From: Juglans regia
Lineage: Eukaryota > Streptophyta > Magnoliopsida > Fagales > Juglandaceae
Assembly (NCBI RefSeq): GCF_001411555.2
Contig: NC_049901.1
Location: 28,825,555-28,889,554, forward strand
Length of the DNA stretch: 64,000 bases
Reading direction: 5' to 3'
Shown here: piece by piece, positions 33,404 to 44,619 of the stretch
Position numbering within the stretch: the stretch's first letter is position 1
How the letters are laid out: every line of letters starts with the position of its first letter
Translations under genes and position numbers: made by a program
The notes under the pieces: model-generated
Told to the model about the DNA's origin: nothing
The model's database searches: none
The model's input: the letters and a program-made list of their open reading frames with translations, nothing else

Positions 33404-36056
33404 TGTAACACCCCGTATTTTAGTGTATTTTTAATTGAAAGATTATTTGTTATTAATTTAAAATTTTATTCTCTTATTTTAAAATTGGTTGGATTTTTAG
33501 TGGGTTTATTTTATGATTTTAATTTTGTGAAAATTATTCTGAAGTGCTTTCTTATAATTGATTATTGTAATACATTTAAATTGTTTTTCATATTAAATTA
33601 ACTTATTGTTGGGTTTAATTATTTATTTTCATTTTAATCATTGCGTTTGAATTATTTTATTTTACTTGCTGTTTTAAAATCGTTTCCGTTGGATCATTTT
33701 TGTGACCCAAGATATGAGGATTGGAGCTCATTTCTTTCCCTACATTTTCTCTTTCCTATTTTCTTTTCTTCCTTTTTTCTTTTCCTTTCTTTCTTTTTCT
33801 TTTTCTTCCCCTGCATCCTGCGCGCCACAACCCCCTTCTCCCCGTGCGATTTCTTCTCCTCCCCAGCCCGCCGCCGTGAGCCACCGTCCGGCGACACCAC
33901 CCAACCCATTGCCTCCCCCACAAGCCGGCGACCCCACCCCTCCATTTCCAGCCCCTATCTCGCTGTCGATAGCCCCCACGCACCACACCAAGCCGCGGCA
34001 CTCCTTGCGCCGCTATCGCGCCACCTCCGGCCACCATCTTCTCACCACATCATCCTCGACCTCCTAGCAACCCAATGGACCCAACCCCACCTCCGATCTG
34101 TCACCGGTGAAGCCCCACCATCAATATTTCCGTTTTGGGTGTTTTTGCACTTCAACCGCCTTTTGCGCCGCCACCCACGGCCAACCACCACCACCACTAG
34201 TCTCACCGACATCCCTAAGCCCTACCCTATCAATCTCGGGTCTTCGTTTACACCCGTTCAAAAGTGAGTTTTTGAGACCCACGGCCACAGTGCATTTGGC
34301 ACTGTTTTGTTGCTGCGTTGCCGCTTCTAGCACCTCCGTGATCTTTCAAAAATTATATTATAGCATTGTAAGTATTTTTCCCAAAGAACTTTTGAGATTT
34401 AAATGCATTTCTACACTAATTCATATTTACTGTGAATTTGTTGGTTGTGCCGAACTGAGTCCGAGGAGTAAAGGGGTCGGTTGGATTGGATGATGGAGTT
34501 GTTTGTGTGAGATTGGTTTATGCTATGAAATTTGTTGGCTGTTTCGGATTTAAATATTGGTGTTTTGAGTTTGATGTTGGTCATGGTGAATATTGGTGAT
34601 TTTTAGGAAGTGATGATATATTTTGGGATTATAAGGGTTTTAAGTTTTGAGATATTAAAATAGGTTATTTTAGAAGTTTAGGATTAAATATCGAAATCCG
34701 TGATTGATTGAAAACTTACGAAAATTATGTGATTGTTTTTATAGGTGATAATTTATTTTCGACTTGACAGTTTTGAGGAAAATTATGAAAAGCTAAATTG
34801 TCCAGGTAAACAGGGTTCCTATGCTAGGTTTTATACAAGTTAATAAGACTGAGGTTGACCTTATGAAAACTTGCATATTTTGTGATGTAATGGGAACTTG
34901 GGAAAAACAAAGATCAACCTCGATCGCTTATCTGAATTATTCATCAAATCTTTATGAAAAAGGAAAAATATGTTCTGACATGCATTGTGTAGACATGAGC
35001 TAAATTCTGTCATGTGGTTTCTGAAATATGAAAAAGGAGCGATATTGAGAATATGAAAAGTTGTGCATGTATTTAGAAAGATGTTCTAGCTTTTGTGTTA
35101 AGTGTGGGTAAACTGTCTGATTCTATTTTGGTACTCTGTATTATTTTGATATAACATCTGAAAACCTTTGGCATGGTGTACTGGTTTTCGTATCTGACTC
35201 TATCTCTGCTTTGCTCTGCTCTGTTCTGTTATGCTCTGCTCTGTTTGGGTTGGTACTAACTTCTCTGTCTCTGAGTGCACCCACTTTGGAAACAAAGTGG
35301 TTTTATTGTGGTCTTTCCTGTGTGCACACTCGGGGCTCCAAGAAGAATAAAAGAAAGATTTCACCTCTGTCTCTGCCTGGTTTGGCCACCAGGGTTAGCA
35401 CAACCCTACCACGGGGGTAAAACATGGTCTCTGCTTTGTTTGATGCTCTGTTTTGATCTGATGATGATACTCAGTTTATGTTATGTCAAAGTATTATGGG
35501 TTTTACGTGTCTTAAAACCATCGCTCTGTTACTTTTGAAAATATGTTCAGCTATGCATGATAACTCTGGAAAATGTTTTGTTCTGCATGCTATACTTTGT
35601 AAATGTTCATGTTTGCACGCTAGTATATGTCCTCTGCTTACTGAGTTGTTGATAACTCACTCCCTATCTTCATAATATTTTTCAGATGATGTGGAGAGTC
35701 CAACTGAGGACCTGGATTAGATTGGTGAGCATGATTAAGCTGGGAGAGGATGTTAGAAGAAGGAATTCTGATGTCCTTTAGTTTTAATGTCTTTTAGATT
35801 TAATTATATCTTGGACTTGGGTTTAGTAAGACTTTTGAAGTTATTAGTTTGGTTTGTTATGACTACAGGGAGATTTTGGACTCCTTAGTTTATTTTGCTG
35901 CAGTAATGACTTTGTAGAGTTTCAATCTGGTTATTTAAGTACTTGACATTGAGTTTTGCTAATAAAGTTATGGAGTTTTATTTTAGTTGTACTGGGAAAC
36001 ATGTTCTTAAGTGACAGGTAGTAATTCTCCAAGCCAACCGGGTTTGGGGCGTTACA
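33404..36056 (+). mobile_element. 2.65-kb solo LTR (family B copy 2), TSD CCATG
   Basis: Begins TGTAACACCCCG and ends GGGGCGTTACA, with perfect CCATG duplications at 33399-33403 and 36057-36061. Homologous on the opposite strand to 13528-16660 and 39127-42008: shared blocks include the hairpin region at 35630-35690 and the 'ggtttggggcgttaca' type end. It contains a pyrimidine- and CCGCC-rich block (33.72-34.2 kb). The 208-codon frame across that block is low-complexity and not considered a gene. Confidence 0.88.
35642..35685 (+). promoter_or_regulatory. Family-B LTR hairpin and acceptor-like TTTTTCAG, copy 2
   Basis: TGAGTT-GTTGAT-AACTCA (35642-35659) forms a perfect 6-bp stem. It is followed by a T-rich stretch ending in ATTTTTCAG at 35685. 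The pair is conserved in copy 1 on the other strand; copy 3 has one mismatch in the stem. Confidence 0.45.
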
Positions 36057-36061
36057 CCATG

Positions 36062-36815
36062 GCCCGCCCAACGAGGCTAGTGACAGCCCTGCCAGCACAC
36101 AGCAGTAGCATGCCCCTAGTGCCCAGGCCCTTGCCTGGGCCTTGCCATGCCATCTACAGCACCAATGCCCAGGCCCCTTACTTGGGCCATGCCAGTAGGC
36201 TAGTAGCCCCATGCACCTAGCCTAGCGTGCCCCAGCAGCAGGCCAGCGTCCAGCCTAGTAGCCTTAGTACCCGGGCCCCTTGCCTAGGCCATGCCAGCCA
36301 TGCCCAAGGGCCAACACATGCTACAGGCCATCATGGAGGCCACCCAAGACCTAATTTACAAGGGGGCCTTTAGGATTTTCCACTTATGTTATTACTTTAA
36401 ATAGGACCTTAGATATTTCATTTTACATCTTTTGGCAAATTCCTTTGTGGATGATTTATTTGATCTTGAGATCACTTTTGGTACTTTTACACTTGGACTA
36501 CTTGGGTGCAATTCATGAATCCCAAGGAGAGTATCATCACCTTGCAATTCGTGAATATGTGTTGTTCCATTTATCGATCTTTGTTTTATCACCTTGCAAT
36601 TCGTGAATAGGTTTTGAATCTTTTATCCATCTTTTGCATATTTTCCATTCTCCATTCAATATCCAAATTATCCATAGTTCGTTCTTATATTTTCTAGTTT
36701 GTTCATATATTTTCATGTATTTTCTTAACTCACAAACACATTTTAAGCCAACATCCTTCCAATCCCATATTTCCCTTAATTTCCACTTTCCAAAGTTAGC
36801 CTCCCTTCTTCCAAA
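36062..36815. other. Flank of nested LTRs, no gene; short direct repeats
   Basis: 36062-36340 is GC-rich with repeated 'gcccaggcccctt' and 'gggccatgcca' words. 36370-36815 is AT-rich and contains the word ATCACCTTGCAATTCGTGAA twice (36534 and about 36588), with a third partial copy near 36508. Nothing coding is recognised. Confidence 0.5.
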
Positions 36816-39126
36816 TTAGCTGTGATGGCCCGAGTTTCGTCTAGGCTTAGCCCTTAGAATTGTTCTAGGTTGCCATAGTATTTTAGGAGTCTTATAAGCC
36901 TTTGATGTAGTGATTTAAGCCCAAGAGGAGAGTGGCTCTAGTTACCTTAGAATTTCGGTCTTACTTGGGAATTTAGGTCCAATGGTTTAGGCCCATGACC
37001 CAATTCTAAATTTGTTAAGTGCTATGTGACCCAAGAATGTTTTTGTTTTGAACCCAGTCTTGAAAGTGGGCTAACGGGGAAAAGAGGTGTAAGAAAGCAC
37101 CAAAATGGGCTTACACGCCTAGCCCATTGCTTTTGGTCCAGAAATCAAGTTTCAAGGTAGGTTACTTGGAAAGGGGAGCCTAGGGAAGTGGAATGGTATC
37201 TTTCTAGAAACTTTGCATAGGAAATTGGAAGGAGGCCTTTGGGATTTCGAATTTTGTTAAGATTTTTCCATGTGTCAAACATGCACCAAGGTTCTAGAAG
37301 ACTTTTGGGATGAGACTTTTATCAAGGACAAGTTTGGCGCCGGTTAGGATGCCCTAAACATTCCTTTTGCTTGCCACTTGTCACTTAGTGTGTTGTGGAC
37401 CAATGAAATGTGAAGGGTCAGCTAGGGAATAAGCATGGGGAAGATGAAGCAACACCTTGGGAATGGAAAGTGAGAGGGATGGCTAAGGCTAGGGCACACG
37501 CCCATGCCACTTGTCCTCCATGCCAAGAGCCTTTTGTTGGGAATAGGAAAGGTTATGCACGGTTTTACTAAGTTACCCCTTGAGAAGATGTGGACTTGTT
37601 AAAGGAAAGGAAGGGCATAAGAGGGAATGTGATTTTCGGCCAAGGAGGGAAGCCCACACGCCACCTCCAAGATTTTGCCCTTTCCCAATGCAATCTAGTG
37701 GGGAACTCCAAGAGGTTTTCGGTTTTTAAGAGAGGAAGAGGAAGGAACCTTGCCACTTGTCTCACATGCAAAGATTTTTATTCAAACAATGAGGGAAGTG
37801 AAGGGTCACTATATAAGAGAAGGGTACACGCCTAGGAGGCTTTCCTTTGCCATTTTTTGGATTCTTGTATGAGTTTCCACTCTCTCCACTCAATTCGCTC
37901 AAGTTCTTTTGAAAACTCTCTCCCATTCTCTTGTGTTTTCTCACCAACCAAACAAGAAAGATCCTTGCAAGAGAAGGATTTCGGCACTACCCCAAGGATT
38001 TGCAAGGTAAGATTCGATTTTCCTAAGTCTAGTTCACACACAAATCTTTTCTCAATCCAAAAATGTGATTCAAGTCTCATTAGACTTTGAGAAATGATAG
38101 AACACACTTCCTATGATTTTGTTGGAAAATAACCTAGGGTTTCTAAGAGAAACTCTTGAGACCGATTAGTGATGGGGGAATTCATGCTCCATGTTTCGAC
38201 CATCTCATATTTTATTGGATACCTTAGGTTTTTTTCTACCTCATGTGTGAAATGAAGAGGGTTTTAACCTAATAACCCTAGAAGCCGAATAGTTTAAAGC
38301 CAAGTTATGCCCTAGAAACGCACACACACACTTAAGAACATGAGTTAGTGTTTTAGATGCTTTCTCTAATATGATATGTTCAGATTTACAGCTTGCTAGT
38401 ATTCTATTATGAGGATTTTGTAAGTATACACTCAACCTACTCTTGGTTAACACTTGTATATGATTATGTAAATCTTTTCATTTTTCATGTTTGTTTTGTT
38501 TGTTATTTCTTGTTTGATTAATTGATTATGTTAAAATGATCTTGTATCAATCTATGGAAGGAATTTCATGTTTGGAATTTGTGATGAAAATGCCATGAAA
38601 TACTTGTATATGTTTTGGTTTTCATATGTTCAAGATTGATGGATTATGTGCTATGATGTTTTGGCCATAACATATGTTATATGTTTCGGATCTTAGTTAA
38701 ATGTCATGATTTCATGCTTTGTTTTATCATGCTTTGATTCTTATGTTATATGCTTGAAGATTGGAACATGTTTAAGTGATGAATCTCATGATTTTTAACC
38801 CTAAGTGTTTCGGCGTAAGCATGTTCCCATGGTTTCATGAATGTTTTTGGATGTTTCATGTGTTTTACGTGATCATGCTATGAAATGAACATGTTATGCT
38901 TGGTTGTTTCATGCACGGCATTTCATATGTCATATGTCAATATAAGTAAGCATGTTAAGTCTCATGTTACATGCATTTGGGGAAGAAATGTTTTCAAAGA
39001 AAAAGTTTTATCACGATCCCCTGTGCTAGGGAGGGGGAATGTCCTAGTGGAACTCCTCTCTCCACTCTGGAGTGCTTAAAAATGGAGTGGTAACCCCTGG
39101 GTCGATGAAGAATAGTCGACGAGCCT

Positions 39127-42008
39127 TGTAACGCCCCATTCCCATAGGGATCGAAGAGTTACTCCCTATAACTTAAAACTCACAATTCATCAATATATTT
39201 ATAGACTCCAAAATATAACGTCATTAAAATACTACAAAATCTCTTAATAAAATCCGTCACTTCTCAGAAATCTTCTATGAGTAATCCACTATGCTTAAAT
39301 AATCATCTCACCGATGCTCCATAATCCTGATCCTTAGCTGGACTATTCGAAAATCATCTGAAAAATAATTGGAGATAATGGTGACTTATCAACAACTCAG
39401 TAAGCAGAGGACATATACTAGTATGAAAACATGAGTATTTTTACAGAGTTCAGAATGCAGAAACCAAACATTTCAGTATCAATATGCAAATCTCAACAAT
39501 ACATATTATCAGAAAATCAGAGCGACTTTTCAAACATTTCATATTCAAAAAACCAACTTTTCATATTCAAAGACTCCTTTGGCACAACATGACTGAATAT
39601 CTTCATCTTATCATATCATATTAGAGCATGATATCAGAACAAATACCATGTTTAACCCCCGTGGTAGGATTGTGCATTCTGCGGAAAGCCAAGCAGAACA
39701 TAAATCATCATGTTACCAAAGCAATTGCACTCAAAACAGAAAACCACTAATATATCCCATGGCGGGCCAGATGTTACTATTGTATCCCGTGACAAGGCCA
39801 GAGATCACTATTATATCTCGTGACAGGGCCAGAAGTCACTATTATATCCAGTGACAGGGCCAGAGGTCACTATTATATCCCGTGACAGGATCACATATCA
39901 GAACAAAACAGAATCAGAATCACCATATCATAATCAGAATCAGAAAGTCATGCCAAAGTTTTTTTAAGTGCCACATCTTATAAACACAGAGTACTGAACA
40001 GAATCAGATCGCAAAACATAACTTATACACAAAATTTCATATTAGCTCTCTTTTTCAAAGTTCAGAAATAGAATGTCAAAAATAAGCTTATGTCTTCACC
40101 AGTCATGACAGAAAATACTTTCTTCTTAAACAGAATCTCATGAGTAATGCAGAACAAATATCTGAGGTTGTTTTCAGATTTCTTTTCATAGCAAAACATG
40201 CACATTTTTCAAAAAGGACCTCAGTTCATTTTATTTTATGCAAAGTCTAGCATAGGAATTCCGCTTACTTGGATTTCTTAGCTTTTTTCAAAATTTTCCT
40301 CAAAACGTCGAATAATAATTAATCGTCACCTATAAAATAATCACGTAATTCTTGTAAATTTCCAATTAATCACATATTTCTATATTTAATCCTAAACTTC
40401 TAAAATAACCTATTTTAATTCCTCAAAAACTAAATTCACATAATCCTCAAATATCGTCACATTTCTCAATTCATCTACACCCAGATAATTAGTCCGACTA
40501 AAACACAAAATCTAACTTATTTACTAATGAAATCAAATTATAAGATTTAATACTAGCTAATATATTTATACCAAAATATCTTAAAAATTAAACAACTACA
40601 ACTTAGATTCATTTTGGTAATTAACTTAATCATATTTTAAAACTCATATATTTAGTAAATTAACTTCTATCCGTAAATATGAATTCTTATACTGCAAATA
40701 AAATCCCACGCATAGCAAATGATAAAAACATGATTGGTACATACCCAATCAAGGGCATTTTGGGAAAGAAAACTCATAACTCTTTGAGAAAATAACCTAG
40801 GATCAAACTTTACGTGACAGGGGCCATGCATACCGAAACTATGTGCAGCGGTGGCTTGGGTGGAAGTCTATGGCTGCACAGCTGGGGGCAATGGCAGATC
40901 ACGGTGGTGGGGCACTGAGAGAGAGAGAGAGAGAGAGAGCAATACGGTGAGGGAAATGGAGAGAGAGAGATTACAGGATGAGCAAGCCGAGCGTGAGAGA
41001 TAAAACAGAGAGGGAGACTACCGTGCGGCAGAGGTGGCGTGAGGCAAACCTGGGGTGACGGAAAATCTCGCCGACAGTTTCTGGGGCTGCAACATGAAGG
41101 AGCTCTCGGTGGGCAGGTGTCGTAGTGGCTCAAGGTAGGAGGAACAGATCCTCTGTTTCGAGAGTGAGGAACAGAGGCTTGCGGGATGGCTATCGGTGGC
41201 TACACTGGTGGGTTCACGGCTGGGTCATGGTGGTGGCGTATGGCAGCGTTGAGGAGGAGCATGCGGCTACTTGACCTCCTTGGGAGGCTGCGTTTTCCAT
41301 GATATGGTTGGGTAAAACCGTGAAGGTGGAGGTTGGCTTTTGGCCGTGCGCGGGCGAGTCTCTTGTCGTGCGATCCGCGTGCTCAGCATCTCACGTGGTG
41401 CTACCCGTGGTGATGATCTTCCTCTGCTGGCCGTGGGTGGTGCACTACAGAAGTGCACGGTGGGGTTTTGAGCCTAGGTGATGGCCGTTTACGGTGGAAG
41501 GATGGGCGCTGTTCTTTTTTTGATGCAGCAACACACGGAAGGAAAAAAAAAAAAGAAAAAGAAGATGCCAAGTTGTGTCTCGACAGTCTCGTTTGCGACA
41601 GTGGAGTGGTGGTTGAAGAGGGTAGTAGGGTCTGGAACTTGGTGGAGTGTTTGACGGAGGTTGAGCCGTAGTGTAAGCATGCTGCGAACGTACGTGCGTG
41701 GTGGAGGCGTTGGGCTGATTTTCGAACGGTGGGAAAATACTGAGGGTGTTGCGGCTTGGTGTTTTGCAGAAAGTATATATATATATATAAATAAAGGTGA
41801 TTGAACGTAAAAAGAAACCCTAGAGTTGTAGGAGACGTGTGTGCGGACGGAAAAAGAATCGTGCGTGTGCATGGAGTGGATAAAAATACACTAGAGACGT
41901 GTGTGATCATGCATGTCGTGGGCAACAGGAAACTTAGGGTTAAAAAAAATATAGACGGAAAAAATAAATAAATAAAAAAATTGAGCTTGGTTGGGTCCGG
42001 GTGTTACA
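39127..42008 (-). mobile_element. 2.88-kb solo LTR (family B copy 3) nested in a family-A LTR, TSD AGCCT
   Basis: On the plus strand it begins TGTAACGCCCC and ends CCGGGTGTTACA. AGCCT duplications lie at 39122-39126 and 42009-42013. It is homologous, same strand, to 13528-16660. Private features are a 31-bp minisatellite (39745-39895), a (GA)n run (about 40917-40940) and a (TA)n run (about 41775-41790). Open frames on either strand across 40.8-41.9 kb are compositional. Excising it restores a continuous family-A LTR. Confidence 0.88.
39745..39895. repeat. 31-bp tandem repeat, about 4.8 copies
   Basis: Units read like ACTATTATATCCCGTGACAG followed by GGCCAGAGGTC, each 31 bp long, with 1-6 differences between neighbours. 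The array is absent from the equivalent place in the other two family-B LTRs, so it expanded in this lineage. Confidence 0.85.
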
Positions 42009-42496
42009 AGCCTCGAATGGATTCTTTTTAAAGAATGTCATAGCGAGGAAGTACCTAACGCTAATGGGTGTATAAGGCATGTAACCCGACGAAGTAAAGG
42101 TCGAGTTAATATGATTCTCTGTATATGAAGTATTCATCATGGTGTACGGACTATTGATGGTGCGGTAACTAGCAGGAACACGCGGTGCAAGGAGGGAAGC
42201 AGTGTTGTGTCCACCCTCTGAACAAGTATAAGAGCTCATATGATAAGGATCACTCAATGAGCATCTTGTGATATGTTCTGTTAAGGCAAGTTCTAAATAA
42301 GATCAAGTGAATAAGAAAAAGTTAAGAAGTTTTATGAAGAGTTTAAATCTCTGTTAGAAGTCTTTTGGAAGTGGTCAAGTGCATAAGTCAAGTTTTCGGT
42401 AAGTTATAAGTCAAGTACATACATGTCCATGCATGCATATCATGATCTACTTTGTGTATGCTTGTATTAACTATGGTATGTTGTGTGATTACTTGT

Positions 42497-42537
42497 TGAG
42501 ATTTCTTGAAATCTCATTGTGGTAGTTTCCACTACCA
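42497..42537 (+). promoter_or_regulatory. Two adjacent perfect hairpins in a family-A LTR
   Basis: TGAGATTTC-TT-GAAATCTCA (42497-42516, 9-bp stem) is followed three bases later by TGGTAGT-TTCC-ACTACCA (42520-42537, 7-bp stem). The pair is recognisable, with changes, in both G3 LTRs and partly in the 18096-22794 LTR. It lies about 50 bp before the short frame 42588-42770. Confidence 0.55.
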
Positions 42538-42587
42538 ATCCCCAATCGGAATGGTAGAAGTTGTAACACGTTTAGTAAGAGGCGACG

Positions 42588-42770
42588 ATGACCAAGAGGA
42601 AGAGAACGGCACCTCCTCCTCCGGAGAGGATTGTGCCTTAAATGGCCATGAATCAGCCTGAGTCCTCCATCTGGGAGCGCTTCGAGGCCATTGATCGAGA
42701 AATCATAGGTATACTAGAATTCATCGCAGAGTTCAAGCGGTGTAACAATCGAGACAAGGATAAAGCTTAA
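42588..42770 (+). other. Short LTR reading frame (KRKRT type), family-A solo LTR copy
   Basis: A 61-codon frame starting MTKRKRTAPPPPERIVP, with one internal stop (TAA, codon 18). It continues MAMNQPESSIWERFEAID and ends EFKRCNNRDKDKA. Compared with the G3 copies it keeps the KRKRT-x-PP start, the E-P/E-S-S block and the R-N-R-D-K-D end, although the DNA has diverged clearly. Function unknown. Confidence 0.4.
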
Positions 42771-42827
42771 GAGAAGCGCGTGAAGCTCGAGTCTTCTTGA
42801 AGAGTACGGGAGTATAAGTGTTTTGTG

Positions 42828-42853
42828 GGAAAGAGAGAGAGAGAGAGAGAGAG
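42828..42853. repeat. (GA)n microsatellite
   Basis: A short GA run in the 3' part of the family-A solo LTR; it explains the charged Arg/Glu peptide of the overlapping frame. Confidence 0.9.
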
Positions 42854-43229
42854 AAGGCAACAACATTTATGGCCATCTTTTGTGGACTTATGTTTCTTTT
42901 GTGAGATTCCCGTGTTTTTGGGAACTTAAAAGTTATGTTTCATGTTTTTGGGATATTTTGCCTTTAAGGCCTATGTTTATGTTTTGGGGACAATGTTTTG
43001 GGTTATGATATTAGTTTGTGGTACCATGTGCTTTGCAATTGCTTATCGCGTTGCTTAGTTACCCGACTTTTATTAATTGTTCCGCTGCATCGTTATTACA
43101 TACTGCTAGTGTACTTAGGTGCATAACATATTATCTGTCATGTACGATGGATGTGTAGCCTTGTGTTACATGTTCCGGTGTCTCAGTCACCGTCCAATCC
43201 CAAGCGGGGGCTGGGGGCGCCACATTAGC

Positions 43230-44231
43230 CCTAGCCAAAACCCTAGAGTCCCACAAGGAAATTCCTACATTTTAGGAATCCTCATCTCATCTTCTAAATT
43301 CAATCCCTAGAATCACTCAATCCCTAGAATCACTCAATCCCACCAAAGACCTTCATCCTCTTGCCATATCCAAATCCTATCTTCCATCTCCAAATCCCTA
43401 AATTCTAGGAACAACCCTAGACTCATTCAAACACCACCAAATCCTCATTTCCAAGCCTTAGCCGAATTCCCATCATCCTTAAATTGTCTCCAACAATTTA
43501 GGAGTCCTAGCCTCACTCATCCACATCCTTCCAAACCCTAGCAACTCATCCTACACACCAACCCTAATCCAACTCCTCCCAATTTCGTAATCCCCCTTAG
43601 CCACCACCCATATCCTAGCCTAGCTTCACCATACCAACCCTAAACATCACCCAAGTGGCGCCAATACCAAGGACCATCATCAAGTCGTTCCACATTGCAT
43701 CAAACACACAAATTCATCACTTAGATCACCCCTAATCATCATCATCATCAATTCCACCGCTAAACCCCATACCTCCATCAACCTAGGGACTCTCCATTGC
43801 CACAATCCGTTCAAGGCCAAGAAAGTTAGCAAGAATCATTTGGTCATCACAAGGCAAAGCGAGCTAGCGGACCTTAATGTTTAAGGACTAGACCGAGGTC
43901 CTTAACTGCCACACCATGGGCTATTTGGTGGCTTTAACTCTTACATTCATTTTATCCCGAATAGTACCCCCTACTCTCAAGGTTGACTTATCTTGCTAGA
44001 AAAGCATTGAGAATCCAAAACTTGGTCTCACCTGTCGTGTTCATCTTCTCCTCTCCCTTCTTTTTTTTTTTTTTTTTTTTTTTTTGCAATTCACCATTTT
44101 GTATGGTTCCACCGCATCCCTTGCATTGTCTTCATGCTGTTTAGGCTTGACCTACCTTGTAACTTCAAATCCCCCCCCCCTTGGGAGCAAGAAGTATTCC
44201 TAGTGTTTTTAAGGAGGCCTCAACGAAGCGA
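43230..44231. other. No gene; C-rich flank with homopolymer runs
   Basis: 'aaccctag' and 'ccctagaatcactcaat' words dominate 43.23-43.60 kb (one 20-bp unit duplicated near 43310-43345). There is a 21-nt T run at about 44065-44085 and a C run near 44171-44180. The T run could be a reverse-strand poly(A) tail, but no LINE or SINE body was recognised beside it. Confidence 0.45.
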
Positions 44232-44555
44232 GCTCTGGGAGGTGCCCCCAATTTTGGTGAATCCTTACGGTTCGTGAACTTTGGGATGTACCCCCAATCA
44301 TGGTGCATCTTTACTGGTTGTGAGCTTTGGGGCGTACACCCTAGTCTTCGTGCATACTTGCGGGTTGTGAGCTTTGGAGCGCACCCCCAACTCTTGGTGC
44401 AACTTTGAGGGTTGGAACTTGGGGAAGTACCTCCTAGTCTTGTTACATCCTTGTGGGTCCCAAGCTTTGGGGTGCACCCCCCAAGCCTTAGTGCATCCTT
44501 GAGGGTTGTGAGCTTCGGGACGTACCTCCTAGTCTTGGTGCATCCTTGTAGAAAT
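44232..44555. repeat. Minisatellite, about 46-bp period, seven units
   Basis: Units centred on CCCCCAA/CTCCTAG-TCTTGGTGCATCC-TTG-GGGTTGTGAGCTTTGGGG recur at about 44245, 44291, 44337, 44384, 44430, 44478 and 44524 (spacing 46-48 bp). The minus-strand frame 44165-44575 across it is a repeat translation, not a supported gene. Confidence 0.85.
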
Positions 44556-44619
44556 GTGATGTCGATGACTATCATGGTTTATAGAGAAAAGATAGCCATA
44601 GGCTCCCGAAAAAAAGAGG

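Larger units (their letters stand above)
36821..43224 (+). mobile_element. Solo LTR (family A, G3-like), TSD TTAGC, interrupted by another LTR
   Basis: Begins TGTGATGGCCC and ends GGGGGCGCCACA, with perfect TTAGC duplications (36816-36820, 43225-43229). Subtracting the nested family-B LTR (39127-42008 plus one 5-bp duplication) leaves 3517 bp, close to the G3 LTR length. It is homologous to the G3 LTRs on the opposite strand, for example at its 3' end (CCAATCCCAAGCGGGGGC). It carries the best preserved paired hairpins (42497-42537) and a short frame (42588-42770). There is no gag or pol. Confidence 0.87.

Noticed and set aside
33641..34267. 208-codon plus-strand frame
   Set aside because: Low-complexity (Phe-, Ser-, Pro-rich) translation of the pyrimidine-rich part of a family-B solo LTR; no domain.
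39745..39895. CRISPR-like array
   Set aside because: The 31-bp units are contiguous without spacers, diverge gradually and lie in a plant LTR; this is a minisatellite.
44065..44085. Poly(A) tail of a SINE or LINE on the minus strand
   Set aside because: The T run has no recognisable element body to its right and no flanking duplication.
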